From Nocardioides soli (GTDB lineage Bacteria > Actinomycetota > Actinomycetes > Propionibacteriales > Nocardioidaceae), in contig NZ_JACHWR010000002.1 of the NCBI RefSeq assembly GCF_014191495.1, positions 558,001 through 622,000 of the forward strand: a stretch of DNA of 64,000 nucleotides, in the 5' to 3' direction. This document shows, in pieces, positions 16,827 to 26,115 of this stretch (its first letter is position 1; each line of letters starts with the position of its first letter). Under the pieces are notes generated by a model. It had not been told where the DNA came from and did no database searches. It saw only the letters and a list, made by a program, of their open reading frames with translations. Made by a program: the position numbers and the translations under genes.

Positions 16827-17975
16827 TCAGCTGGTCAGCTGGCGGCCGATGTAGTCCTTGAGTGTCTCGGTCGAGCCCGCGTAGACCGTCTGGATCCGCC
16901 CGTCGCGCCAGGCGCGGGAGATCGCGGTCTCGGCCATGTAGCCGTAGCCGCCGTGAAGCTGTAGGCACTCGTCGGCCACGCGGCGTTGGAGTTCCGTCGT
17001 CCACCACTTCGCCTTCGCGGCGTCGAAGGCGGACAGGGCACCGGTGTTGTGCTCTTCGATGCAGCGGTCGACGTACACCCGTGCGACGTCGGTCTCGGTG
17101 GCCAGCGTCGCGAGGGTCATCCGGATGTGCTGGAGGTCGGCGAGCCGAGCGCCGAACGCCTGGCGCTCGCGCACGTAGGTCGTGGTGGCGGCGATCATCG
17201 ACTCGCAACAGGCCACCGCCATCACGCTGACGCTGAGGCGCTCCTGCGCCAGCCCCTCCATGAGGTGGTAGAAGCCGCGGTCGACCTCGCCGAGCAGGTT
17301 GTCGCGCGGGATCCAGACATCGTCGAAGAACATCTCGGCGGTGTCGGACTCGTGCTGGCCGACCTTGTGGAGCGGTCGGCCGCGGGTGAAGCCGGGGGAG
17401 TCGCTGGGCACGGCGAAGAGGGTCATTCCTCGATGACCGGCGGCGGGGTCGGTCTTCGCGGCGACGATCACCAGATCGGAGTTCCACCCGTTGGTGATGA
17501 AGGTCTTCTGTCCTTTGAGAACCCACCCGCCGTCGACCGGAGTCGCCTGGCAGCGGATCGCCTTGAGGTCGCTGCCCGCATCGGGCTCCGTCATCGCCAA
17601 TGCCGTGATGATCTCGCCGCTCACGAAGCCGGGGAGCCAGCGCCGGCACTGCTCGGGTGTGGCGAGCCCGGTGAGGTACGGCGCCACGATGTTCGTGTGG
17701 ATCCCGACGGTCGAGCCGAGTCCGAGAGAGCCGGCGCGGCAGAGCTCCTCCACGAGCAGCGCGTTGTAGCGGAAGTCCCCGGCCCCGATGCCGCCGTACT
17801 CCTCGGGCACGGAGATGCCGAGCAGCCCAGTCTCGCCGGCCCGGCGCCAGAAGTCGCGCGGCGTGGTCCCGGCGTCGATCCACTCGTCGAGGCGAGGGGT
17901 CACCTCGCGGCGGATGAACTCGCGCACGGTGTCCCGGAACGCGTGTTGCTCGGAGTCGAGCAGCCGTCGCTCCAT
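16827..17975 (-). CDS. Acyl-CoA dehydrogenase
   Basis: This 382-residue FAD enzyme introduces the 2,3-double bond into an acyl-CoA. Visible are ITALAMTEPDAGSDL (the flavin and substrate strand), FITNGWNSDLVIVAAKTDP, the QAFGARLADLQ helix and ELQRRVADECLQLHGGYGYM. The terminal YAGSTETLKDYIGR has the Glu at the usual catalytic-base position. It is the first gene of the minus-strand operon and is transcribed from the region containing operator copy 2. Full length, no defect. Confidence 0.93.
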   Translation of the reverse strand: MERRLLDSEQHAFRDTVREFIRREVTPRLDEWIDAGTTPRDFWRRAGETGLLGISVPEEYGGIGAGDFRYNALLVEELCRAGSLGLGSTVGIHTNIVAPYLTGLATPEQCRRWLPGFVSGEIITALAMTEPDAGSDLKAIRCQATPVDGGWVLKGQKTFITNGWNSDLVIVAAKTDPAAGHRGMTLFAVPSDSPGFTRGRPLHKVGQHESDTAEMFFDDVWIPRDNLLGEVDRGFYHLMEGLAQERLSVSVMAVACCESMIAATTTYVRERQAFGARLADLQHIRMTLATLATETDVARVYVDRCIEEHNTGALSAFDAAKAKWWTTELQRRVADECLQLHGGYGYMAETAISRAWRDGRIQTVYAGSTETLKDYIGRQLTS

Positions 17976-18018
17976 GGCGCACCTCCTTGATGTAGCGCGA
18001 GGTGCAGGTTAGATGATC

Positions 18019-18034
18019 TTGACATCAGAGTCAA
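18019..18034. promoter_or_regulatory. Palindromic operator TTGACATCAGAGTCAA, copy 2
   Basis: This 16-mer is identical to the one at 5012-5027, in the 119-bp divergent region between the acyl-CoA dehydrogenase operon (-) and the thiolase-SDR-fbiC operon (+). On the minus strand it offers TTGACT with TAACCT 17 bp further on. An exact 16-bp repeat at a second divergent promoter is very unlikely by chance. It links beta-oxidation genes and fbiC to the same regulator. Confidence 0.85.
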
Positions 18035-18094
18035 TTAAAGCGAGGGTCCAGGTGTGATCGACCACGGAGGTCGATCCGGTGACAGGAGGAACAC

Positions 18095-19312
18095 ATGCCG
18101 GAGGCCGTGATCGCGGCGGTGGCCAGGTCGCCCATCGGGCGAGCCACCAAGGGCTCGCTGGTCGACCTGAGGCCCGATGACCTTGCGCTACAGATGGTGG
18201 AGGCCACGCTCGCGCAGGTCCCCGAGCTCGATCCGGCGCAGATCGACGACCTGATGCTCGGCACGGCACAGCCCGCGGGGGAAGGTGGGAACAACCTGGC
18301 CCGGGCCGTCGCCGTCCTGGCCGGGCTCGACCGGGTCCCTGGCGTGACGGTGAACCGCTACTGCTCCTCGAGCCTCCAGACCACGCGGATGGCGTTGCAT
18401 GCCATCCGAGCCGGTGAGGGGGACGTCTTCCTCTCGGTGGGCGTCGAGACGGTGAGCCGGTTCCACAAGGGGATGGCGGACGGCCTGCCGGACACCGAGA
18501 ATCCGCGCTTCCGCCGGGCCGTCGAGCTCACGCGCGACCGCGCGCTCGATGAGCGGCCCTGGCGCGATCCGCGCGACGTCGGCGAGCTCCCGGACCTCTA
18601 CATCGCCATGGGGCAGACGGCCGAGAACGTCGCCGACAGTCTGGGCGTCAGCCGGCGCGACCAGGATGAGTTCGGCGTCCGCTCGCAGCAGCTGGCGCAG
18701 GCGGCGCTCGCCAACGGCTTCTGGGCGACCGACATCGTGCCGGTCACGCTGCCCGACGGCACTGTCGTCGCGACGGACGACGGCCCGCGTGCGGGAGTCA
18801 CCTACGAGAGCGTCTCCCAGCTGAAGCCGGTGTTCCGGCCCCACGGCACGGTGACCGCCGGCAACTGCTGCGCTCTCAATGACGGGGCGGCAGCTGTGGT
18901 CGTCATGTCGGACACGAAGGCCGCTGAGCTAGGCATCACCCCGCTCGCCAGGGTCGTCGCCACCGGCGTGAGTGGGCTGTCGCCCGAGATCATGGGCATG
19001 GGCCCCGTGGAGGCGTCGCGCCAGGCGCTCCGACGGGCGGGCATGAGCATCGACGACGTCGACCTGGTCGAGATCAACGAGGCATTCGCGGCCCAAGTGG
19101 TCCCGTCGTACCGCGAGCTCGGCATCGACATCGACCGCTTGAACGTCAACGGCGGGGCGATCGCGGTCGGCCACCCGTTCGGGATGACCGGGGCGCGCAT
19201 CACCAGCACCCTCGTCCACTCGCTCCAGTTCCACGACAAGTCGATCGGGCTCGAGACGATGTGCGTCGGTGGCGGTCAGGGCATGGCCATGGTCATCGAG
19301 CGGCTCCGCTGA
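18095..19312 (+). CDS. Thiolase (acetyl-CoA acyltransferase)
   Basis: This 405-residue thiolase has all three catalytic elements: nucleophile Cys90 in VNRYCSSSLQ, His360 in AIAVGHPFGMTGAR, and Cys390 in TMCVGGGQGMAM. It should cleave a 3-oxoacyl-CoA with CoA and release acetyl- or propionyl-CoA. An AGGAGG ribosome site precedes the ATG. It heads the operon under operator copy 2. It differs from the SCP2-type thiolase at 9885-11078, so the cluster has two distinct carbon-carbon cleaving enzymes. Confidence 0.93.
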   Translation: MPEAVIAAVARSPIGRATKGSLVDLRPDDLALQMVEATLAQVPELDPAQIDDLMLGTAQPAGEGGNNLARAVAVLAGLDRVPGVTVNRYCSSSLQTTRMALHAIRAGEGDVFLSVGVETVSRFHKGMADGLPDTENPRFRRAVELTRDRALDERPWRDPRDVGELPDLYIAMGQTAENVADSLGVSRRDQDEFGVRSQQLAQAALANGFWATDIVPVTLPDGTVVATDDGPRAGVTYESVSQLKPVFRPHGTVTAGNCCALNDGAAAVVVMSDTKAAELGITPLARVVATGVSGLSPEIMGMGPVEASRQALRRAGMSIDDVDLVEINEAFAAQVVPSYRELGIDIDRLNVNGGAIAVGHPFGMTGARITSTLVHSLQFHDKSIGLETMCVGGGQGMAMVIERLR

Positions 19313-20061
19313 TGCGTCGGCTCGAGGGACGGGCGGCCATCGTCACCGGAGCGAGCCGAGGGATCGGGTTCGCGATCGCCGAGCGTCTGATCGCGGAGGG
19401 TGCCTCCGTCTGCATCACGGCGCGCAACGCCGAGGCATTGACGCAAGCCGTGGACAAGCTAGGTCGCGAGCGAGCATGTGCCGTCGCGGGTAGGGCCGAC
19501 GACGCCGAGCACCAGCGGACGACGGTCCGACATGCCATCGAGCGGTTCGGCCGCCTCGACGTCCTCGTCAACAACACCGGCATCAACCCCGTGGTCGGGC
19601 CGCTTGTGGAGGCGGACCTCGACGCCGGCCGCAAGATCGTCGGCGTGAACTGCTTCGGCACCCTGGCCTGGGTGCAGGCCGCGTACCGTGCCTGGATGCG
19701 GGAACACGGTGGTGTCGTCGTGAACGTCTCGTCGGTCGCCGGGCTCCGGCCGGCACGCGACATCGCGCTGTACGGCGCGAGCAAGGCGATGCTCAACTAC
19801 CTGACGCAGAGCCTTGCCATGGAGCTCGCGCCGGCGATCCGGGTCAACGCGGTCGCTCCCGCAGTCGTACGGACGCGGTTCGGCGCGCCGCTCTTCGAAG
19901 GGCACGAGGACGAGGTGACAGCGACGTACCCCCTGGGTCGCCTCGGTGAGCCGGAGGACATCGCCGCGGCGGTCGCCTACCTGGCGGCGGACGAGTCGTC
20001 CTGGATCACCGGACAGGTGGTCGTCGCCGACGGCGGTCTGACTCTGCAAGGAGGCGTCTGA
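19312..20061 (+). CDS. SDR-family oxidoreductase
   Basis: This 249-residue SDR shows [23 protein letters not shown] (NNAG variant), [21 protein letters not shown] (Tyr-x3-Lys) and [17 protein letters not shown]. The ATG overlaps the thiolase stop (TGATG), and the fbiC GTG starts 3 bp after its own stop, so the three are a tight operon. It is probably a hydroxyacyl-CoA or alcohol dehydrogenase of the pathway. Confidence 0.9.
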   Translation: MRRLEGRAAIVTGASRGIGFAIAERLIAEGASVCITARNAEALTQAVDKLGRERACAVAGRADDAEHQRTTVRHAIERFGRLDVLVNNTGINPVVGPLVEADLDAGRKIVGVNCFGTLAWVQAAYRAWMREHGGVVVNVSSVAGLRPARDIALYGASKAMLNYLTQSLAMELAPAIRVNAVAPAVVRTRFGAPLFEGHEDEVTATYPLGRLGEPEDIAAAVAYLAADESSWITGQVVVADGGLTLQGGV

Positions 20062-20063
20062 CC

Positions 20064-22658
20064 GTGAGCGAGCGGCCCACCCCCCAGCAGGTACGTCGTG
20101 CGTTGGCCCGTGCGGAGCGCGGTGCGGCCTTGGATGTCGCGGAGGCCACCGCGCTGTTGGCCGTGTCCGGTGTGGAGCTCGACCGGTTGAGTGCGGCGGC
20201 CGCGAAGGTCCGCGACGCGGGCCTGGTCGCGGCCGGCCGTGTGGTGGGTGGGCGCGGGGTGGTGACGTATTCGCCGAAGGTGTTCATCCCGGTCACGAAG
20301 TTGTGTCGGGACCGATGTCACTACTGCACGTTCGTGGAGACGCCTGGTCAGGCCGCGCGCGAGGGTCGTGCGCCGTACCTGTCGCCCGACGAGATCCTGG
20401 AGATCGCCTCGCAGGGCGCGGCGATGGGGTGTCTCGAGGCGCTGTTCACCCTGGGCGACCGGCCCGAGGAGCGGTGGCCCGAGGCGCGGGCGTGGCTCGA
20501 CGAGCAGGGCTACGACTCCACGCTCGCCTACGTGCGCGCGATGGCGGTGCGGGTGCTGGAGGAGACCGGGCTGCTGCCGCACCTGAATCCCGGGGTGATG
20601 TCGTGGGAGGAGCTGAACCGGCTCAAGCCGGTGTCCCCGTCGATGGGGATGATGCTGGAGACCACCTCGCGGCGCCTGTTCGAGACCAAGGGAGAGGCCC
20701 ACTATGGCTCTCCCGACAAGGATCCCGAGGTCCGGATGCGGGTCCTCGAGGACGCGGGCCGGCTGTCGATCCCGTTCACCACCGGGCTGCTGGTCGGGAT
20801 CGGGGAGACGCTCGAGGAACGGGCCGAGACGATCTTCGCGCTGCGTCAGGTCTCACGGGCGTACGGGTCGGTGCAGGAGGTCATCGTCCAGAACTTCCGG
20901 GCCAAGCCCGACACCGCGATGCGGCACGCCGACGACCTCGGTCTCGACGAGTACCGTGCCGCGATCGCGGTCACCCGGATCGTGCTCGGCCCCAAGGCCC
21001 GGATCCAGGCGCCGCCCAACCTGGTGGATCTGGCCGAGTGCCGGGCCCTGCTGGACGCGGGCGTCGACGACTGGGGCGGCGTCAGCCCGCTGACGCCCGA
21101 CCACGTGAACCCCGAGCGGCCCTGGCCCTCGCTGGAGCGGCTGCGGTCGATCACCGCTGAGTGCGGCTTCGAGCTCGCGGCTCGGCTGACCGTGCACCCC
21201 GAGTACGTCCGCGCCGGCGAGCCGTGGCTGGACCCCCGCGTCTCCGGCCACGTCGCCGCGCTCGCCGCCGACGACGGCCTCGCGCGCCCCGGCGTACGGC
21301 CCGTCGGGATGTCCTGGCAGGAGCCCGACGGCGGCTTCGCCTCGGTGGGCCGCACCGACCTCTTCGAGGCCGTCGACAGCGAGGGACGGTCCGAGGACCG
21401 GCGCTCGGACTTCGCGAACGTGTACGGCGACTGGGACTCGGTGAAGGCCGCGGCGTCACGCACCGGTGGTTTCGAGACGGTTGCCAGCGAGCACACGGTG
21501 GTCGGGGAAGGCGCGCTAGCGCCTGTCTCGAAACCACCGTCGGGGGCGCTCGCAGCCCTCAGGGCCGCCGAGGCCGACCCGGGCAACCTCTCCGACGAGC
21601 ACGCCCTGACCCTGATGACCGCGGAGGGCGACCTGCTGCGGCAGGTGTGCCGGCTGGCCGACGACCTGCGCCGCGAGACCGTCGGCGATGACGTGACCTA
21701 CGTCGTCAACCGCAACATCAACTTCACCAACGTCTGCTACGTCGGCTGCCGGTTCTGCGCGTTCGCCCAGCGGCGCACCGATGCCGATGCCTACTCACTC
21801 TCCCTCGACGAGGTCGCCGACCGCGCCCAGGAGGCCTGGGACCTCGGCGCGACCGAGGTCTGCATGCAGGGCGGGATCGACCCCGAGCTGCCCGCCACGG
21901 CGTACTTCGACCTGGTCACCGCGGTCAAGCAGCGGGTGCCGCAGATGCACGTGCACGCGTTCTCCCCGATGGAGATCGTCAACGGCACCGCCCGCACCGG
22001 CCTGTCGATCGAGGACTTCCTGATCAAGGCCCGCGAGGCCGGCCTCGGCTCGCTGCCGGGCACCGCCGCGGAGATCCTCGACGACGAGGTCCGCTGGGTC
22101 CTCACCAAGGGCAAGCTGCCCACCCGCACCTGGATCGAGATCGTCTCCACCGCCCACCGCGTCGGCATCCCGACCACCTCGACGATGATGTACGGCCACG
22201 TCGACCACCCCCGCCACTGGGTCGGCCACCTCCGCGTCCTGGCCCGCATCCAGGACTCCGCACTGGAAGCCGGGAGCACCGGCTTCACCGAGTTCGTGCC
22301 ACTCCCCTTCGTGCACACCAGCGCACCGATCTACCTCGCCGGCGTCGCCCGCCCCGGCCCCACCATGCGCGACAACCTCGCCGTCCACGCCATGGCCCGG
22401 ATCATGCTCCACGGCCGGATCCACAACATCCAGACCTCCTGGGTCAAGCTCGGCATCGACGGCACCCAAGCCATGCTCCAAGCCGGCGCCAACGACCTCG
22501 GCGGCACCCTCATGGAGGAGACCATCTCCCGGATGGCCGGCTCCGAACACGGCTCCGCCAAGACCGTGGCCGAACTCGTCGAGATCGGCGCCGGCATCAA
22601 CCGACCCGTCCGCGAACGCACCACGACCTACGGTCGTGGGGTCCTCAAGCGGAGTTGA
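20064..22658 (+). CDS. fbiC: FbiC: 7,8-didemethyl-8-hydroxy-5-deazariboflavin (Fo) synthase
   Basis: This 864-residue fused CofG-CofH protein has two radical-SAM domains. The first has CRDRCHYC (Cys81, 85, 88). The second has CYVGCRFC near residue 558, each in the CxxxCxxC form that binds a 4Fe-4S cluster. Together they make Fo, the chromophore of coenzyme F420, from tyrosine and 5-amino-6-ribitylaminouracil. Full length. The linker between the halves (about residues 467-492) is encoded by a palindromic repeat (21464-21539). The last 14 bp overlap the convergent SDR gene. Co-transcription with a thiolase and an SDR is unusual for fbiC and suggests induction of F420 with the pathway. Confidence 0.95.
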   Translation: MSERPTPQQVRRALARAERGAALDVAEATALLAVSGVELDRLSAAAAKVRDAGLVAAGRVVGGRGVVTYSPKVFIPVTKLCRDRCHYCTFVETPGQAAREGRAPYLSPDEILEIASQGAAMGCLEALFTLGDRPEERWPEARAWLDEQGYDSTLAYVRAMAVRVLEETGLLPHLNPGVMSWEELNRLKPVSPSMGMMLETTSRRLFETKGEAHYGSPDKDPEVRMRVLEDAGRLSIPFTTGLLVGIGETLEERAETIFALRQVSRAYGSVQEVIVQNFRAKPDTAMRHADDLGLDEYRAAIAVTRIVLGPKARIQAPPNLVDLAECRALLDAGVDDWGGVSPLTPDHVNPERPWPSLERLRSITAECGFELAARLTVHPEYVRAGEPWLDPRVSGHVAALAADDGLARPGVRPVGMSWQEPDGGFASVGRTDLFEAVDSEGRSEDRRSDFANVYGDWDSVKAAASRTGGFETVASEHTVVGEGALAPVSKPPSGALAALRAAEADPGNLSDEHALTLMTAEGDLLRQVCRLADDLRRETVGDDVTYVVNRNINFTNVCYVGCRFCAFAQRRTDADAYSLSLDEVADRAQEAWDLGATEVCMQGGIDPELPATAYFDLVTAVKQRVPQMHVHAFSPMEIVNGTARTGLSIEDFLIKAREAGLGSLPGTAAEILDDEVRWVLTKGKLPTRTWIEIVSTAHRVGIPTTSTMMYGHVDHPRHWVGHLRVLARIQDSALEAGSTGFTEFVPLPFVHTSAPIYLAGVARPGPTMRDNLAVHAMARIMLHGRIHNIQTSWVKLGIDGTQAMLQAGANDLGGTLMEETISRMAGSEHGSAKTVAELVEIGAGINRPVRERTTTYGRGVLKRS
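21464..21539. repeat. REP-like palindromic repeat inside fbiC
   Basis: Perfect 15-bp arms CGGTGGTTTCGAGAC (21464-21478) and GTCTCGAAACCACCG (21525-21539) enclose 46 bp. The right part GGCGCGCTAGCGCC-tGTCTCGAAACC matches the copy in hmgA (60716-60757), and the family also occurs at 58276-58322. It is read in frame as part of the FbiC inter-domain linker (about residues 467-492). Confidence 0.85.
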
Positions 22659-23415
22659 TGCCGAGGCCGCCGTCGACGCGGTGCCAGGAGCCGGTGATGA
22701 AGGAGGCCTCGTCGGTGGCCAGGAAGCACACCAGTGCGGCGACCTCCTCGGGTGCGGCGTAGCGCGCGAGCGGGATCGCGTCCCGGAACTGCGAGCGCAC
22801 GATGCTGCCGTCGTTGTCGCTCAACCCGGTCTCGATGGAGCGCATCATCCGGCCCTCGATCGGGGCCGGGCAGACGGCGGTGACGCGGATGCCGGCGACG
22901 GACTCCTCGGCGGCGACCGTCTTGGTCATGCCGAGCAGTGCGTGCTTGCTCATGCCGTAGGCGATCATCCCGGGCGTGCCCTGGAGGCCGGCCACGGAGG
23001 CGACGTTGACGATGGCACCGCCACCGCGGGCCCGCAGAAGCGGCACGGCGTGCTTCATGCCGAGGTAGGCACCGCGCACGTTGATGGCGAACGTCCGGTC
23101 GAACACCTCGTCGTCGTACTCGCTCGTCGCGGCGAAGCCGCCTTCGGTGCCGGCGTTGTTGACCAGGATGTCCAGGCCGCCGAACCGCTGCGCAGTGGCG
23201 GTCAAGGCGGACCGGACGTCCTCGCCACGGGTGACGTCCATGCGGACGGAGGAGGCGTCGTTCCCGATCTCGGCGGCGACCGCCTGCGCCGCGTCGAGGT
23301 CGACGTCGCCGAGGACGACGGTGGCTCCGTCCGCGACCAGCCGTCGAGAGACCGCGGCGCCGAGGACGCCGGCGGCTCCGGTGACCAGTGCGACCCTGCC
23401 GGTGAGACGGGACAT
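22645..23415 (-). CDS. SDR-family oxidoreductase
   Basis: This 256-residue SDR has [47 protein letters not shown] (Tyr-x3-Lys), and [18 protein letters not shown]. The start ATG 23415 has AAAGAGG upstream; longer in-frame starts would run through operator copy 3. The 3' end overlaps fbiC by 14 bp on the opposite strand. It is transcribed alone from the promoter region with operator copy 3, divergent from the TetR gene. Confidence 0.9.
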   Translation of the reverse strand: MSRLTGRVALVTGAAGVLGAAVSRRLVADGATVVLGDVDLDAAQAVAAEIGNDASSVRMDVTRGEDVRSALTATAQRFGGLDILVNNAGTEGGFAATSEYDDEVFDRTFAINVRGAYLGMKHAVPLLRARGGGAIVNVASVAGLQGTPGMIAYGMSKHALLGMTKTVAAEESVAGIRVTAVCPAPIEGRMMRSIETGLSDNDGSIVRSQFRDAIPLARYAAPEEVAALVCFLATDEASFITGSWHRVDGGLGINSA

Positions 23416-23504
23416 GGGACCTCTTTCGACGGGAGCGGGATCGGCAGGCGGGCGGTGGTGAGCAAGTCGAGAACGGTCCGCCATGCGATCGAACTGACAT
23501 GATT

Positions 23505-23520
23505 CTGACATCGAGGTCAA
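23505..23520. promoter_or_regulatory. Palindromic operator, copy 3 (CTGACATCGAGGTCAA)
   Basis: This variant of the 16-mer at 5012 and 18019 keeps the TGAC-N6-GTCA core, with two differences overall. It lies in the 389-bp divergent region (23416-23804) between an SDR gene (-) and the second TetR gene (+). A further half-site TGACAT lies just upstream (23495-23500). On the minus strand it forms TTGACC at a -35 position. The rest of the 389 bp shows no gene or other clear element. Position next to the regulator gene fits autoregulation. Confidence 0.75.
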
Positions 23521-23804
23521 TATACGACGCCCCAGAGTCGGTCGGAGTGGACCACGTCCGTGCGGTCTGCCCATGCCTTCGGTCCTGGCGGATCGACCAC
23601 GGGTACTGGGCGGGGCGCCGTGCGAGGCGCGTGCTTCATGCCGGGGGAAGGGCGGCCGGCTTACTGCCGAACGACGCTCGTCGGCCCGTCGTCACACCCC
23701 GGCCCACTCCAGACACTCGCCGCCACGAAGGGCGCGGCGGATCGGGGACGCACTACGCTAGCCCTCCGTCGGCCAACCCGAGATGCGCGAAGGAGCGGAT
23801 CGCA

Positions 23805-24527
23805 GTGCCGAAGTCACGCGCCAAGGGCGCGGAGCCCGACTCCGCCGAGGGCGACCAGCCGCCGTCCGCGCTGCTCACCGACCCTGGGCTGCCACCTGCG
23901 CGCTCGGAGGATGCCCTCTCGGCGCTGTCGCCGAAGGGCCTGCGAACCCGCCAGCGCCTGCTGGATGGTGCTCGGCGCGCCTTCGAGAAGTCCGGCTCCT
24001 ATGCCGACACGAGGATCAACGACATCGTGAAGGAGACCGGCTGCGCGTACGGCACCTTCTACACGTACTTTGATACCAAGGAGCAGCTCTTCTACGAGCT
24101 CGCCGTCGACGTCGCCAACGAGATGTACCGCGAGAACGCGTCCCGAGCCCGTGGTGCCGACCTCGTCGCGCGCATCGACTCCGGGCTGCGGCAGTTTCTG
24201 CTCTCCTATCGGGAGCACGCCGGGATCCTGGCGATCATCGACCAGGCCGCCGCGCTCTATCCGGAGTTCCGTGGCCTCCGCCGCCGCATCCGCGACGTGT
24301 TCGTGGACCGTAACGTGGCGAACTTCCAGCGCTGGTCGGAGGACGGTTGGTTCGACCCCGCCATCGACCCCGTGGTCGCGGCGCACGCCCTCGTCAGCAT
24401 GATCGACAACTTCAGCTATCTCTGGTTCGTGCTCGGTGAGCCGTTCGAGGAAGAGAAGGCGCTCGCCACCCTGTCGCGGCTGTGGACCAACGCGCTCGCC
24501 GTTCCGAGCAACCACCCGGCCGATTGA
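23805..24527 (+). CDS. TetR-family regulator, copy 2
   Basis: This 240-residue regulator is closely related to the TetR at 13934-14632 through the whole protein. It shares KGLRTRQRLLDGARRAFEK, the HTH TRINDIVKETGCAYGTFYTYF, and the ligand domain segments QAAALYPEFRGLRRRIR and DNFSYLWFVLGEPFEEEKAL. GTG 23805 has AGGAG nine bases upstream. A disordered tail of about 45 residues precedes the HTH. It faces operator copy 3. The two paralogues could respond to different intermediates while sharing the same DNA sites. Confidence 0.9.
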   Translation: MPKSRAKGAEPDSAEGDQPPSALLTDPGLPPARSEDALSALSPKGLRTRQRLLDGARRAFEKSGSYADTRINDIVKETGCAYGTFYTYFDTKEQLFYELAVDVANEMYRENASRARGADLVARIDSGLRQFLLSYREHAGILAIIDQAAALYPEFRGLRRRIRDVFVDRNVANFQRWSEDGWFDPAIDPVVAAHALVSMIDNFSYLWFVLGEPFEEEKALATLSRLWTNALAVPSNHPAD

Positions 24528-24978
24528 TCGACGCGGCGCGTTGCCACCCCAGGCTGGACCCGACTGTCGCTCTGCCACCGGCCGAGGTCGGTGGCGCGGG
24601 CATGCGACTGTGACCATGAGGCACACCTGGGTGATCCGTCGGCTTGCGCCCTCGCAGATTCGAGTCCTGCATCTGCCACCGGTCGGGACAGCGCCCCTGG
24701 CCTGCGGAGACGCGGGTCGGGGTCTTCGTCTTCCGCCCGACGGGTAGGTCGCCCCGTTGGGTTTCGGGCGTCCCTCCCGGGCCTCGCCCGAACGTGGTGC
24801 TCGGCCGCCCGACACGGACGTACGTCGCGGGGCCGGGCCATGCGTCGGGGTCGGCGGCCCGGACCGGTCAGAAGCTCTATGGAGCCGTGCACTCCCGACC
24901 TACCAGCCGGGTGTCGCCGGGCAGGGTTGACGGCAGACTCGTGGTTCACTCAGGCGTCCGAGCATGGAAGGGGACCAG
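24528..24978. other. 451-bp stretch without a supported gene
   Basis: No reading frame here has both a credible start and protein-like content. It holds the hairpin at 24574-24595 and a tRNA-like T-arm fragment (24654-24670) with no matching acceptor 5' strand. It ends in the leader of the FUSC gene. The boundary separates the catabolic cluster from the membrane protein and nucleotide gene set. Confidence 0.6.
24574..24595 (+). terminator. Hairpin after the second TetR gene
   Basis: Perfect 7-bp arms GCCACCG (24574-24580) and CGGTGGC (24589-24595) flank an 8-base loop, 47 bp after the TetR stop. There is no U-run. It is probably the transcription end of the TetR gene. Confidence 0.55.
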
Positions 24979-26016
24979 GTGATCCAGACTCTCGGCGACC
25001 GGGCCAGGGCGGTGACCGGGAGTTGGCGGGTGGTGGTCCGTCTCAGCGTGGCTCCGGCGCTGGCGTGGTGGGTCTCGATGCAGATCTTCGAGCACAACCA
25101 GGCCTTCTTCGCCCCCATCGCTGCCGTCCTGACCCTGACGATCGGTACCGGCGAGCGACTCTCGATCGTCGTCGAGATCGTCATCGGCGCCGCCTTCGGC
25201 ATCCTGGTCGGGGAGTTGCTGGTGCTGTCGATCGGGCGCGGGACCTGGCAGCTGATGCTGGTCGTCGCGCTGGCGGTGATCAGTGCTCGCTTCGTGGGGC
25301 TGCCCGGCCTGGCGGTGACGCAGGCGGTGATCTCCGGTGTCCTGCTGGTCGCGGTGGTCCCACTGCCGGGCATGACCGATCCCGCGCTGACCCGGTTCGC
25401 GGATGCGCTGATCGGCGGCCTGACCGCGCTGGGCATGATCATCGTGCTGCCGGCCAACCCGGTCCGGGAGATGGAGCGTGGCATCCAGGACCTGCGCGAG
25501 GAGCTGGCGGCCATCCTGGACAAGGTGGCGCGAGCGCTGCGGGAGCAGGACTCCGGCAAGGCGGCCGAGGCGCTATCGCAGGCTCGCTCGACGCAGTCGA
25601 TGATCGACACGGTTTCGGCGCTGGCCGACAGCGGGAGCGAGATGGCTCGGCTCTCGCCGTTCCGATGGCGGCAGCGCACCGAGATGGCACGACGGGTCAG
25701 CGCTCTCATCGAGCTGGACCATGCGGTGCGCAACACGCGCGTCCTGACCCGGCGGACGGCGGCGATGCTGCGTCACGACGAGCGGGTGCCTGTCGGACTC
25801 GCGGAGTCGGTGGCCGAGCTGGCCCGGTTGGCGCGTACCGACGCGGAGAACGTGCCGGCACTGATCGAGGTCGCCAGGTCGGCGATTCGCGCGGCCTCGG
25901 GGTCCTTGACGATCAACACCGCCGCGCTGGCCTCCCAGATCCGGGCGATCGTCGCGGACATGATGCTCGCGGCCGGCACGCCGTACGACGACCTGGACAG
26001 CGTGCTCGACTTCTAG
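24979..26016 (+). CDS. FUSC-family (aromatic acid exporter-like) membrane protein
   Basis: This 345-residue protein has about six hydrophobic segments in the first 160 residues, for example LSVAPALAWWVSMQIF, IVIGAAFGILVGELL and ALIGGLTALGMIIVLPA. A soluble helical region of about 185 residues follows, with coiled-coil-like heptads. This matches FUSC/ArAE-type half-transporters, which export aromatic or amphipathic acids. GTG 24979 is preferred because AAGGGGA precedes it; the ATG 24964 upstream has no ribosome site. It is transcribed alone and ends before the hairpin at 26076. The substrate is unknown. Confidence 0.75.
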   Translation: MIQTLGDRARAVTGSWRVVVRLSVAPALAWWVSMQIFEHNQAFFAPIAAVLTLTIGTGERLSIVVEIVIGAAFGILVGELLVLSIGRGTWQLMLVVALAVISARFVGLPGLAVTQAVISGVLLVAVVPLPGMTDPALTRFADALIGGLTALGMIIVLPANPVREMERGIQDLREELAAILDKVARALREQDSGKAAEALSQARSTQSMIDTVSALADSGSEMARLSPFRWRQRTEMARRVSALIELDHAVRNTRVLTRRTAAMLRHDERVPVGLAESVAELARLARTDAENVPALIEVARSAIRAASGSLTINTAALASQIRAIVADMMLAAGTPYDDLDSVLDF

Positions 26017-26075
26017 CCGCCTCCAGCTCCCCGCCGGCCGATCTCACCGGAAGCCTCGGTGCCCGGGTCCGGTGG

Positions 26076-26105
26076 TGTCCGCGATGGGGCGGGGCACCGC
26101 GGACA
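26076..26105. terminator. Hairpin between convergent FUSC and Nudix genes
   Basis: Perfect 8-bp arms TGTCCGCG (26076-26083) and CGCGGACA (26098-26105) flank a 14-base loop, between stops at 26016 (+) and 26116 (-). It is likely to serve both strands. Confidence 0.65.
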
Positions 26106-26115
26106 GGGCAGGTCG

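Noticed and set aside
1..24527. F420-dependent oxidoreductase of the LLM or FDOR type
   Set aside because: Looked for as a partner to cofD and fbiC. None of the proteins shows such a fold; it may lie left of the window.
24654..24678. tRNA-like T-arm and 3' end (GCAGATTCGAGTCCTGC then ATCTGCCA)
   Set aside because: The T-stem has a mismatch, no matching 5' acceptor GGCAGAT is found within 70-95 bases, and D and anticodon arms do not fold. At most a remnant of a tRNA 3' end, perhaps an old integration site; not called as a gene.
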